From Alteromonas abrolhosensis (GTDB lineage Bacteria; Pseudomonadota; Gammaproteobacteria; Enterobacterales; Alteromonadaceae), in assembly GCF_001953635.1 (NCBI RefSeq), contig NZ_MEJH01000004.1, positions 1 through 64,000 of the forward strand: a stretch of DNA of 64,000 bases. The letters run 5' to 3'. Position 1 is the first letter of the stretch. Each line of letters begins with the position of its first letter. The position numbers and the translations under genes were made by a program. A model generated the notes under the pieces. The model worked only from the letters and a program-made list of their open reading frames with translations. It was not told the DNA's origin and ran no database searches. This document shows positions 53,602 through 61,768 of this stretch, in pieces.

Positions 53602-55200
53602 TTGACTGTAGACTCATCCCGTTTTGAAGCGCGCATTGCTGCGCTTAAGTCCCCCGAGTTTCTCGCTGCGCTAAAAGATATTAAGCGCGGTGTCGAGCGC
53701 GAAGCCCTTCGTATAAACCCGAACGGTACATTAGCGCAAACCCCTCATCCTAAGCCGCTGGGATCTGCGCTAACCCATGATTCAATCACCACCGATTTTT
53801 CTGAATCGTTGCTTGAGTTTATTACGCCTCCAGAGAACAGCGCTGCCAAAACGATTTCGCAGTTAAAAGATATCCATAAATTCGTTATTGATAATATAGG
53901 TGACGAGCAAATATGGCCGCTTAGTATGCCATGCTTTATTGAAGATGAAGCGCACATTCCCATCGCCTATTTTGGTGAGTCGAATGTGGGTAAGATGAAG
54001 CGCGTATATCGTATTGGCCTGAAAAACCGCTACGGCAGCATGATGCAGGCAATTGCCGGCGTGCATTTCAATTTCTCCCTTCCCGAATCGTTTTGGAAGC
54101 TATGGGCACAATTGAACGGGAAAGAACATTCTCAAGAGCAGACTTCAGCCGATTACTTTGGATTAATTCGCAATTACCGCAGACTGTGTTGGCTTATTCC
54201 TTATTTGTACGGTGCATCCCCCGCGTTGTGTGGGTCGTTTTTAAAAGGAAAGCAGCATGCATTACCTTTTAAAAAGGTAGGCAAAGGCACGGTGTATATG
54301 CCCTATGCCACATCACTTCGTATGAGCGATTTAGGCTATACAAGTGCAGAGCAATCGTCGCTTAAAATTTGTTATAACAAGTTAGACAACTATGTCACCT
54401 TGTTGCGCGAAGCAATGAATACGCCGTCCTCCCGTTTTAGTCAGTTTGCCGCAGGCGAAGAGGGTAATTACCAGCAGTTAAGTCGCAATATCATCCAAAT
54501 TGAGAATGAACTGTACTCGCCTATACGCCCTAAACAGCCAACTCAATCAATGGAAAAGCCTACAGATGCGCTGGTTCGACGCGGTATAAGCTACATCGAA
54601 GTGCGCGCTCTCGATGTTAATCCGTTTTCGGCAATAGGTATTTCACAGACTCAATTCGATTTCTTAGATGTATTCTTAGTTGCGTGCTTACTAATGCCAA
54701 GTGCAGAACTTGATGAAGCGCAGCTTAAAGAAGCTAAAGAGAATATGAACAAAGTGGTGTTAGAGGGGCGAAACCCTGATTTGCTATTAAAAAATGGCGG
54801 TCAAGATATTTCACTACCCAACTGGTGCGCTTCGCTGTTTAAGTCCTTCGAACAAGCGGCTGAATTACTCGACTTAGCCAATGATACGTCGCGTTATACG
54901 CAGGCGGTTAAGGAAGAAGCTGAAAAAGTGAATGACCCTGCGTTAACGCCTTCTGGAAAATTACTTGCTACCCTGTTAGAAAGTAATAAAGATAATGGTG
55001 TGTTGGGCTTAGAGCTGGCACAGGCTTATCAAGCTGAGATGAAGTCTTTTGAATATACGGATACCGATGCTGTCGGTTTTGCCGCCCAAGCTGACGCGTC
55101 GTTTGCTGCTCAAAAAGCAATTGAAGCTGCTGATGTTAAAGACTTTGATACATTTATTCGTGATTATTTCGCTGAAGCCCCAGCAAAAAAAAATGCCTGA
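53602..55200 (+). CDS. gshA: Glutamate-cysteine ligase (gamma-glutamylcysteine synthetase)
   Basis: First enzyme of glutathione synthesis, joining Glu and Cys with ATP. The 532-residue product shows the family blocks IKRGVEREALRINPNGTLA, TDFSESLLEFITPP, MQAIAGVHFNFSLPE and GISYIEVRALDVNPFS. Length is close to the E. coli enzyme (518). The start is TTG 53602 with GGA upstream; no ATG in frame would preserve the conserved N-terminus. Confidence 0.95.
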   Translation: MTVDSSRFEARIAALKSPEFLAALKDIKRGVEREALRINPNGTLAQTPHPKPLGSALTHDSITTDFSESLLEFITPPENSAAKTISQLKDIHKFVIDNIGDEQIWPLSMPCFIEDEAHIPIAYFGESNVGKMKRVYRIGLKNRYGSMMQAIAGVHFNFSLPESFWKLWAQLNGKEHSQEQTSADYFGLIRNYRRLCWLIPYLYGASPALCGSFLKGKQHALPFKKVGKGTVYMPYATSLRMSDLGYTSAEQSSLKICYNKLDNYVTLLREAMNTPSSRFSQFAAGEEGNYQQLSRNIIQIENELYSPIRPKQPTQSMEKPTDALVRRGISYIEVRALDVNPFSAIGISQTQFDFLDVFLVACLLMPSAELDEAQLKEAKENMNKVVLEGRNPDLLLKNGGQDISLPNWCASLFKSFEQAAELLDLANDTSRYTQAVKEEAEKVNDPALTPSGKLLATLLESNKDNGVLGLELAQAYQAEMKSFEYTDTDAVGFAAQADASFAAQKAIEAADVKDFDTFIRDYFAEAPAKKNA

Positions 55201-55213
55201 CATAGGTCAGGCA
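55185..55213 (-). terminator. Minus-strand terminator-like hairpin at the gshA 3' end
   Basis: TGCCTGAC-ATAG-GTCAGGCA (55194-55213) overlaps the gshA stop. On the minus strand the stem is followed by nine T residues (complement of 55185-55193). On the plus strand no T run follows. It therefore points toward ending a minus-strand transcript, though no minus-strand gene is evident. Confidence 0.5.
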
Positions 55214-55267
55214 TCGAAGGGTTCCAGGGAAACACACATTTTACTAGAACATTAGTTAAGACAAGCT

Positions 55268-55906
55268 ATGAACCAAAAGTTCAAAAAATTGGTTATTTTT
55301 TTATCAACTCTCATCGTTCTTTTTCCACTACTTATCGCTGGGTGTGCAACTACGCCTCCTAAAGACATCAGTAATTTGTGCGAAATATTCTACGAAAAGG
55401 ACGATTGGTATGATGCAGCTGCTGATGCCCGCGATAAGTGGGGCGTGCCCATCCATGTTCCAATGGCCATGATGTATCAGGAAAGTTCTTTTCGTCACGA
55501 TGCGCTTCCACCACGAGATTACGTCTTCTTCGGGCTTATACCTTGGGGACGCGTAAGTTCAGCTTATGGGTATTCACAAGCGAAAACACCTACATGGTCT
55601 GACTACATGAGAGAGACAGACAACAGTGGCGCGGACCGTGATGATTTCGAAGACGCCATCGACTTTATGGGCTGGTTTATTTATAAGTCACAAAAAGTGA
55701 ACGGTATTTCTAAATGGGATGCTTACGCGCAATACCTTAACTATCACGAAGGGTGGGGCGGGTACAAACGTAGAAGCTATGATAGAAAGCCGTGGCTAAA
55801 GAAAGTGGCGTCAAAGGTTAAAGCGCGGTCACTGCGCTACGCAACCCAACTCAAAACCTGCGAAGAGGATCTTCAAAAAGGTTGGTTTATGAAGTTATTT
55901 AGCTAA
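55268..55906 (+). CDS. Lipoprotein with lytic-transglycosylase-like (SLT) fold
   Basis: A 212-residue lipoprotein (lipobox LIAGC at about residue 26). The segment VPMAMMYQESSFRHDA has the catalytic-Glu pattern of SLT transglycosylases, and AYGYSQAKTPTWSDYM and YAQYLNYHEGWGGY match the later SLT motifs. It may cleave peptidoglycan in the periplasm. It follows gshA by 67 bases and is ended by the terminator at 55919-55946. Confidence 0.8.
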   Translation: MNQKFKKLVIFLSTLIVLFPLLIAGCATTPPKDISNLCEIFYEKDDWYDAAADARDKWGVPIHVPMAMMYQESSFRHDALPPRDYVFFGLIPWGRVSSAYGYSQAKTPTWSDYMRETDNSGADRDDFEDAIDFMGWFIYKSQKVNGISKWDAYAQYLNYHEGWGGYKRRSYDRKPWLKKVASKVKARSLRYATQLKTCEEDLQKGWFMKLFS

Positions 55907-55918
55907 GGCTTCTGGACG

Positions 55919-55946
55919 AAAAAGCGACGTTTTAGTCGCTTTTTTT
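55919..55946 (+). terminator. Terminator after the SLT-like lipoprotein
   Basis: AAAAAGCGAC-GTTTTA-GTCGCTTTTTTT, a perfect stem with a T run, begins 13 bases after the stop. Confidence 0.9.
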
Positions 55947-55990
55947 ATGCGTCTATAAAAATGGATGAAAAGAAGAATATAGTAGAGAAA

Positions 55991-56023
55991 AAAATGAGGG
56001 ATAGACGGGCGTCTATCCCTCAG
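55991..56023 (-). terminator. Orphan minus-strand terminator-like hairpin
   Basis: TGAGGGATAGACG-GG-CGTCTATCCCTCA (55996-56023) is a perfect 13-base inverted repeat. Read on the minus strand it is followed by TTTTTTCTC, so it would end a minus-strand transcript. No minus-strand gene lies just upstream: the next genes to the right are on the plus strand. A small RNA from about 56024-56197 is one explanation. Confidence 0.55.
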
Positions 56024-56197
56024 CGACGCTAAGCCAAGACCGTTTTTTACCCAACGTCGAACAGGCATTTACAAGATAGTGTAAATGAGAATTATTTGCA
56101 ATACCTTTTTGGTAATTAATTTGTTTTCTCAATATGGCTGTTCAATTAACACCGCAAAAATTCCATCTTGTCTTATACTTTTTAAGTGGAGGAGTAT

Positions 56198-56656
56198 ATG
56201 GATAAAGACAGGTTCAGTGCGCACGGAGAAGTTCACGCACACTATCAACCCACGCAAAAAATTCTGCATATAGACTTAGTAGGTCCGTTCAATCTTGAGT
56301 TTATGCAAAAATATGAGCGTGTGGTTGGAGCGCAAAGAAAAACAATCGACAGTCCGTGTTGGGGCAGTTTAGTGAATGTGCATGGTCTGGCGCTTGCGCC
56401 AATGCAGGCAACTAATGCGGGACAAGAGATTGTTAGCAAAGCGGTGGCCTTGGGGCTCGTTGCCACAGCAGTGGTACTCCACGAGGCAGAAGGTGTGGAA
56501 ATGCAGAAGAAGTTTTGGTCTCGCGTTTATGAGTCTTCAACACTCGCATTTGAATATTTTGATGACACGACTTTAGCAACACAATGGCTCAGTGAAAGAG
56601 TACTGGCTAGTGTGCAAGCCCGCAGCGTTGATCAGCTCAATAGTGCCAAACGATAG
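56198..56656 (+). CDS. Unknown protein, possibly STAS/SpoIIAA-like
   Basis: A 152-residue soluble protein with no signal peptide. HIDLVGPFNLEFMQKYERVV and PCWGSLVNVHGLALAPM, then a helix and TAVVLHEAEGVEMQKKFW, suggest an alternating alpha/beta STAS-like fold. This is inference, not a family match. A very strong ribosome-binding site (GGAGGAG, 56188-56194) fixes ATG 56198. A second small gene of similar build follows after 101 bases. Confidence 0.6.
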   Translation: MDKDRFSAHGEVHAHYQPTQKILHIDLVGPFNLEFMQKYERVVGAQRKTIDSPCWGSLVNVHGLALAPMQATNAGQEIVSKAVALGLVATAVVLHEAEGVEMQKKFWSRVYESSTLAFEYFDDTTLATQWLSERVLASVQARSVDQLNSAKR

Positions 56657-56757
56657 ATATAACGCGTATAAATAAGCAAGCTTGTTCTTCTATCGATATT
56701 GATCCTTGGTGAGCACATTACGCTACCAATTCTATGAAGGCATAACAGGAGGTAGCC

Positions 56758-57171
56758 ATGGTAGGAAGTCAGCACCAATATCGCTTTTTCAACGTAAACA
56801 ATGTCCTTTTCGACATACCAAGCAACGTTTATGAAGAGAGAACCGTTGAAGAGTGGTTTGTACACATTGTTAAAGAGGGGAGGAAGCTCGATGAATGGGT
56901 TATTTTCTCGATACCTGATAAGAGTCTTACTATTACCAACACTGCAGCGGCGCAACTTTGTTCACGTTTACCATTCTTAAAATCATATGGCTGTCTTGGC
57001 TTTCTGCTCCTAGCCACTCACACCAACGCCAAAATCTTTCATCACAGCTTGCGAGCAACCAGTCCTAATTTTGAAATTAAGATAAGTGAGTCTATGGAAG
57101 AGCTATGCAGAAGCGCCGAGCTGATGTTGGGGCGAGAAGGGAATTTGAATATTTTTAACCGCTACAAGTGA
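56758..57171 (+). CDS. Unknown small soluble protein
   Basis: A 137-residue protein that begins MVGSQHQYRFFNVNNVLFDI. It has alternating strands and helices and ends SMEELCRSAELMLGREG. No domain is recognised; the layout loosely resembles the STAS-like protein upstream (strand, helix with conserved aromatic, C-terminal amphipathic helix). A perfect ribosome-binding site AGGAGGT (56747-56753) indicates real and strong translation. Confidence 0.6.
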   Translation: MVGSQHQYRFFNVNNVLFDIPSNVYEERTVEEWFVHIVKEGRKLDEWVIFSIPDKSLTITNTAAAQLCSRLPFLKSYGCLGFLLLATHTNAKIFHHSLRATSPNFEIKISESMEELCRSAELMLGREGNLNIFNRYK

Positions 57172-57355
57172 CGCCATAATTATCAATAATAGTGAGTGCA
57201 TCGATAGCAATGGGACCTGAACAAATACATAGCAAAATTGACCTAGATCAATTCACTAAGAGGTCTGACATAAGCCGGAAACCTAGTTTGATCTGGATCA
57301 CAACTTCTACTCAACGCCTCTTCTACTATTCACTTAGTTGAAGAGGAGATTACTT

Positions 57356-57481
57356 ATGTTGTGGACTATGATGAAAGATCCCGTGGTATGGGGCTCACTG
57401 CTAGGAATAGGCATTATTGTAGCGATGATGATGTATTACACTTATTTGTTTATGCACAACAGTGCAGATGAAGACAAATAA
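57356..57481 (+). CDS. DUF3149 small single-pass membrane protein
   Basis: A 41-residue protein, MLWTMMKDPVVWGSLLGIG followed by a membrane helix and YTYLFMHNSADEDK. The pattern (aromatic start, DPVV.GS, one helix, YLFM) is that of DUF3149, a family of very short inner-membrane proteins. The ribosome-binding site AAGAGGAGA lies just upstream. Function unknown. It is convergent with smrB. Confidence 0.75.
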   Translation: MLWTMMKDPVVWGSLLGIGIIVAMMMYYTYLFMHNSADEDK

Positions 57482-57510
57482 ATCACCGTGTATGGCTGCT
57501 CATGCGCAAA

Positions 57511-58161
57511 TTAACGCTTTTTGTTTTGAAGCGGTATGTCGATGAGTACCAGTAGCGCTGCTTGTCCACCATATTCGAGTGGCGCTTGATGAAACGCACG
57601 TACGTGTGGGTGCTGAACTAAGTAATGGGGCAGGGCGGCTTTTAATACGCCCTGACCAAAGCCATGCATTACGCACACGCAATCTATCAGTTCTTTTCTT
57701 GCGGTGTGAATAAGTGCGGCAAGCTCGGCTTTCGCCATCTCGCGGGTAAGGCCATGTAAATCTAAGGTCATTTCTGGCGAGTAGTCGCCGCGGCGCAACT
57801 GCTTTAAAATATGCGTCGACTCACCTTCCTGACAAAAACGCATTGGCCCTTCCTGAGGCAGTGCTGCCTGATACATATCAGAAAAGTCGAAGCTTGCCGC
57901 TAATTGCTTGCTGTGTTTTAGGTGTTTACCTTTTACCTGCTGCGACTTCTTAAGTAATTCAACTTGCTTATCAGGCTCAACTTTATCCTGTGATAAAGGC
58001 GTCACTCCCTGCATAGCATCGGCAAATGAAAAGGTCTCTTCCTCGGTATTCGTAGACGTATTTCCATTACGGGCGCCCTCCTGTCTCGCCTGACTTTTAT
58101 GGCGTTTAGGTTCAGAAAGCTGCTTCTTTAAGGCTTTGAGTTCTTTTTTGAAGGTTTTCAT
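57511..58161 (-). CDS. smrB: Smr-domain endonuclease SmrB (ribosome rescue)
   Basis: SmrB cleaves mRNA between collided ribosomes. The 216-residue product has a Lys-rich, probably disordered N-terminal half and a C-terminal Smr domain (about 125-212). LRRGDYSPEMTLDLHGLT, VCVMHGFGQGVLK and the terminal HPHVRAFHQAPLEYGG match SmrB closely. ATG 58161 is used rather than the TTG codon just before it. It is divergent from prmB as in E. coli, where the two genes are also adjacent. Confidence 0.92.
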   Translation of the reverse strand: MKTFKKELKALKKQLSEPKRHKSQARQEGARNGNTSTNTEEETFSFADAMQGVTPLSQDKVEPDKQVELLKKSQQVKGKHLKHSKQLAASFDFSDMYQAALPQEGPMRFCQEGESTHILKQLRRGDYSPEMTLDLHGLTREMAKAELAALIHTARKELIDCVCVMHGFGQGVLKAALPHYLVQHPHVRAFHQAPLEYGGQAALLVLIDIPLQNKKR

Positions 58162-58313
58162 CAACGATAGCTTGGGTTAATACACTCGAGTTTAACGATT
58201 CAAAACGCCTAAATTATAACGAATAGAAAGATTCGGCACGTAGTTAATTATGTGAATCGGCATGAAGTTTGGGTATGATACCAGCTTTGAAATTTTTGAT
58301 GTACCCAAACGCC

Positions 58314-59249
58314 ATGACCGATAAGTTTTACCTTGAAGAAGCCATTGAAGATCTGCATACCCTGTTAGATATGACACGATGGGCAACCAGCCGTTTTAAC
58401 GATGCGGCCTTGTACTTTGGTCATGGTACTGACAATGCATGGGATGAAGCGACAAGCCTAGTTATGCAAGCCTTACATTTGCCTCATCCTATATTAGAGC
58501 AAGTTGGGGACAGTGTAATGACGTCTCGCTTAACGAAAAGCGAGCGAGAGAAAATTGCAGAGCTTGTTTTAAAGCGCGTGCAAACTCGCATGCCATTGCC
58601 TTATATCACAAATGAAGCCTGGTTCTGTGGTATGCCGTTCTACGTAGACAAGCGAGTGCTCATTCCTCGCTCTCCATTTGCTGAACTTATTCAAAAAGAG
58701 TTTGCGCCATTTGTAGAGTCGACGCCAAACACTATCCTCGATATGTGCACGGGCGGTGCGTGTATTGCTATTGCGCTTGCTCATGCATACCCAGAGGCGC
58801 AGGTGGATGCCGTTGATATCAGCACAGATGCATTGGAAGTAGCTGATATCAATATTCAGGAGCATGGTCTTAGCCACCGTGTTTATCCAATCCAGTCTGA
58901 CCTGTTTTCAAGTTTAGAAGGGCAGAAATACGACCTTATCGTGTCTAACCCACCTTATGTTGACGCCGAGGACATGGCTGACCTGCCTGAAGAGTATCAC
59001 CACGAGCCTGAGCTAGCCCTTGCCGCAGGTGAAGACGGTCTGGAACTGGTAGATATCATGCTTAAAGAGGCGCCAACTTACCTTAATGACGGTGGCTGGT
59101 TATTCGTTGAAGTTGGAAATAGCGAAGTGCACATGAGCGAAAGGTTCCCCGGATTAGAAGTAATTTGGCTTGAATTCGATAACGGTGGTTCAGGTATTTT
59201 CGCCGTACGCAAAGACACACTAGTACAGTATTTTAGTAGTAAGGATTAA
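58314..59249 (+). CDS. prmB: 50S ribosomal protein L3 glutamine methyltransferase PrmB
   Basis: PrmB methylates a glutamine of ribosomal protein L3. The 311-residue product starts MTDKFYLEEAIEDLHTL (an N-terminal extension to 58269 is open but not conserved). The SAM-binding loop is DMCTGGACIAIALAHA, and the substrate-Gln motif is SNPPYVDAEDM. aroC follows after 9 bases, so the two are co-transcribed. Confidence 0.95.
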   Translation: MTDKFYLEEAIEDLHTLLDMTRWATSRFNDAALYFGHGTDNAWDEATSLVMQALHLPHPILEQVGDSVMTSRLTKSEREKIAELVLKRVQTRMPLPYITNEAWFCGMPFYVDKRVLIPRSPFAELIQKEFAPFVESTPNTILDMCTGGACIAIALAHAYPEAQVDAVDISTDALEVADINIQEHGLSHRVYPIQSDLFSSLEGQKYDLIVSNPPYVDAEDMADLPEEYHHEPELALAAGEDGLELVDIMLKEAPTYLNDGGWLFVEVGNSEVHMSERFPGLEVIWLEFDNGGSGIFAVRKDTLVQYFSSKD

Positions 59250-59258
59250 TAGTTAATT

Positions 59259-60356
59259 ATGTCAGGTAACAGCTTCGGAAAACTTTTCACTGTAACCACG
59301 TTTGGTGAAAGCCACGGCATTGCAATTGGCGGTGTAGTAGACGGTTGCCCTCCAGGACTGGAGATCACTGAAGCGGATCTTCAGATTGATTTAGACAGAC
59401 GTAAGCCTGGCACTTCTCGCTATACTACGGCGCGAAGAGAAGACGATGAAGTACAAATTTTATCTGGCGTATTTGAAGGTAAAACTACTGGCACCAGTAT
59501 TGGTTTATTGATTAAAAATAAAGATCAGCGAAGCCAGGATTACGGCAATATCAAGGACCGCTTTCGTCCAGGCCACGCCGACTATACCTACGATCAAAAG
59601 TACGGAAGCCGTGACTACCGCGGTGGTGGGCGTTCGTCTGCACGTGAAACGGCTATTCGCGTAGCTGCAGGTGGTATTGCGAAAAAGTACCTTAAAGAAG
59701 TGCACGGTATTGAAGTGTTGGGCTATTTGTCTCAGCTTGGGCCGGTAACTATAGATAAGGTTGATCACAGCGTAACTAACACTAACCCGTTTTTCTGCCC
59801 AGACGAGTCTAAGCTTGACGCGCTGGACGAGTACATGCGAGACCTTAAAAAGTCTGGTGACAGTATTGGTGCGAAAGTGTCGGTTGTAGCGAAGAATGTG
59901 CCTGTAGGCCTAGGCGAGCCTGTTTTCGATAGACTAGATGCTGAAATCGCACACGCCATGATGGGTATTAACGCTGTAAAGGGCGTTGAAATTGGTGATG
60001 GGTTTGATGTTATTAATCAAAAAGGCAGTGAGCACCGAGACACGCTTACTCCAGAAGGGTTCACGTCTAATCATGCAGGTGGCGTGCTAGGCGGCATCTC
60101 TACAGGTCAGGATATTGAAGTACACATGGCGCTCAAGCCGACCTCAAGTATTTCGGTTCCCGGTAAAACTATCAATAAAGACAATGAGGAAATCGATATC
60201 GTCACCAAAGGTCGTCACGACCCGTGTGTGGGTATCCGTGCTGTACCTATTGCCGAAGCCATGCTGGCACTGGTATTGATGGATCATCTGCTGCGCCACC
60301 GCGCGCAAAATGCCGGTGTGCAGTCGACCACGAAACCAATTGCGGGTCAGGCATAG
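59259..60356 (+). CDS. aroC: Chorismate synthase
   Basis: The last common step of the aromatic pathway, converting EPSP to chorismate with reduced FMN as cofactor. The 365-residue product has [18 protein letters not shown] at the start, [30 protein letters not shown] and the C-terminal [17 protein letters not shown]. All known signatures are present and length is typical. Confidence 0.97.
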   Translation: MSGNSFGKLFTVTTFGESHGIAIGGVVDGCPPGLEITEADLQIDLDRRKPGTSRYTTARREDDEVQILSGVFEGKTTGTSIGLLIKNKDQRSQDYGNIKDRFRPGHADYTYDQKYGSRDYRGGGRSSARETAIRVAAGGIAKKYLKEVHGIEVLGYLSQLGPVTIDKVDHSVTNTNPFFCPDESKLDALDEYMRDLKKSGDSIGAKVSVVAKNVPVGLGEPVFDRLDAEIAHAMMGINAVKGVEIGDGFDVINQKGSEHRDTLTPEGFTSNHAGGVLGGISTGQDIEVHMALKPTSSISVPGKTINKDNEEIDIVTKGRHDPCVGIRAVPIAEAMLALVLMDHLLRHRAQNAGVQSTTKPIAGQA

Positions 60357-60459
60357 CAGTTTTTTTAATCGCAAGACCGCAATGCCAAGACTGCGACGCT
60401 AACGCGGATTAAAGATACACGCAGCATGAGCGCATGTTGCGCTAATTAATTTTATCATT

Positions 60460-60492
60460 CGCCACTGCCGGTTCTGCGCTAGTGGCGTTTTT
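60460..60492 (+). terminator. Terminator between aroC and the MFS gene
   Basis: CGCCACT (60460-60466) pairs with AGTGGCG (60481-60487), followed by TTTTTG. It ends the prmB-aroC transcript 104 bases after the aroC stop and sits only 18 bases before the next gene. Confidence 0.75.
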
Positions 60493-60509
60493 GCATATGG
60501 AGATGTGAA

Positions 60510-61727
60510 TTGTCACCAAATGGCCTAAACGATGCCAACAATACTGCGGCGAGCCCAGCAAGCAGCAAAACCGGCCTTTTTATTCTTGCTATCACCTACT
60601 GGCTTTACTTCGGTCAGCTTGGCGTGCTTGTGCCTTATTTAGGTATCTTCCTTGATGGGCGGGGATTTTCCTCTGCCGAAATCGGCGAACTCTTTGCGGT
60701 TATAACGCTAGCGCGTATTTTAGGGCCAGGCCTGTGGGCTGGCGTGGCCGATAAAACGGGTAATGCCATTGGCGTAATGCGTTTAGGCTGCTTGCTTACC
60801 GTACTGACTTTCAGTTCAGTGTTCTACTTCACCAGCTTTTGGGGGCTTACACTGGCTTTCGGATTAATGATGATGTTCTGGACCGCGGTGTTGCCTCAGC
60901 TTGAAGTTATCACGATGAATACGGTGGCGAAAACCAATGCCACGTATGGGCAGGTAAGGCTATGGGGGAGCGTTGGCTTTATTTGTTTGACGGTCGGTGT
61001 AGGAAAGGCCCTAGATGTTTTTTCTACCGATACGCCAGTGCACGCCAGTATTGGCGTACTCGCGTTACTGTTTATCAGTACCTTGTTTATACGTGCGCCC
61101 AAAGAAGCTGCGCCTGAATCCTCTACGACGGGCAGTATTTGGAAATACGCCAAACAAAAACCTTTCGCCATCTTTATTTTCGCTTCAGCGTGTTTGCAAA
61201 TTAGCTTTGGTGCGTATTACGGATTTTTCGCACTTTACATGCGCGACCTTGATTACAGCGGTCAACAAACTGGCATCTTTATCGCGCTTGGGGTACTTGC
61301 CGAGGTGGGGATATTTCTTATTGCCCGCAGGCTTATCAGTCAGTTTGGCGTGTGGAATTTATTGTTCGTGAGCATCGCGCTGACAGGGCTTCGCTGGTAT
61401 GTCATGGCGGCGTTCGCTGATACCTTTATGGTGATTGTGTTAAGTCAGCTTATTCATGCGTTAAGCTTTGGTTTAACGCATGCGGTATCGGTGCATTTTA
61501 TCCACCAGTTCCTGCCGAAGGCGTATCAAAGCCGAGGGCAAGCGGTATACATCAGTATAGCATTTGGATTAGGTGGCGCATTTGGCAACTACATGGCAGG
61601 GCAGCAGTGGCAGCAAGGCACTAACGCCTATGAAACGTTCGTTACCGCAGCCGTTTTTGCAGCAATAGGCGCACTGTCATTGTTACTGTGTTCCAGAAAA
61701 GAAATGGAAAGTGCAAAGGCGGCTTAA
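60510..61727 (+). CDS. MFS transporter of the phenylpropionate permease (HcaT-like) group
   Basis: A 405-residue 12-helix transporter. AITYWLYFGQLGVLVPYLG, GPGLWAGVADKTGNAIG and YGQVRLWGSVGFI match the phenylpropionate/nucleoside-type MFS group. The start is TTG 60510 with GGAG 8-11 bases upstream; no in-frame ATG lies nearby. The substrate cannot be fixed. It is convergent with spoVR. Confidence 0.87.
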   Translation: MSPNGLNDANNTAASPASSKTGLFILAITYWLYFGQLGVLVPYLGIFLDGRGFSSAEIGELFAVITLARILGPGLWAGVADKTGNAIGVMRLGCLLTVLTFSSVFYFTSFWGLTLAFGLMMMFWTAVLPQLEVITMNTVAKTNATYGQVRLWGSVGFICLTVGVGKALDVFSTDTPVHASIGVLALLFISTLFIRAPKEAAPESSTTGSIWKYAKQKPFAIFIFASACLQISFGAYYGFFALYMRDLDYSGQQTGIFIALGVLAEVGIFLIARRLISQFGVWNLLFVSIALTGLRWYVMAAFADTFMVIVLSQLIHALSFGLTHAVSVHFIHQFLPKAYQSRGQAVYISIAFGLGGAFGNYMAGQQWQQGTNAYETFVTAAVFAAIGALSLLLCSRKEMESAKAA

Positions 61728-61746
61728 AATCGTGTTCTGAGGGTTG

Positions 61747-61768
61747 ACCGCAGGCTCACGCCTGCGGT
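61747..61768. terminator. Shared hairpin at the convergent MFS/spoVR ends
   Basis: ACCGCAGGC-TCAC-GCCTGCGGT is a perfect 9-base-pair stem that overlaps the spoVR stop. It lacks a T run, so it may work as a weak bidirectional end or protect the 3' ends. Confidence 0.55.
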
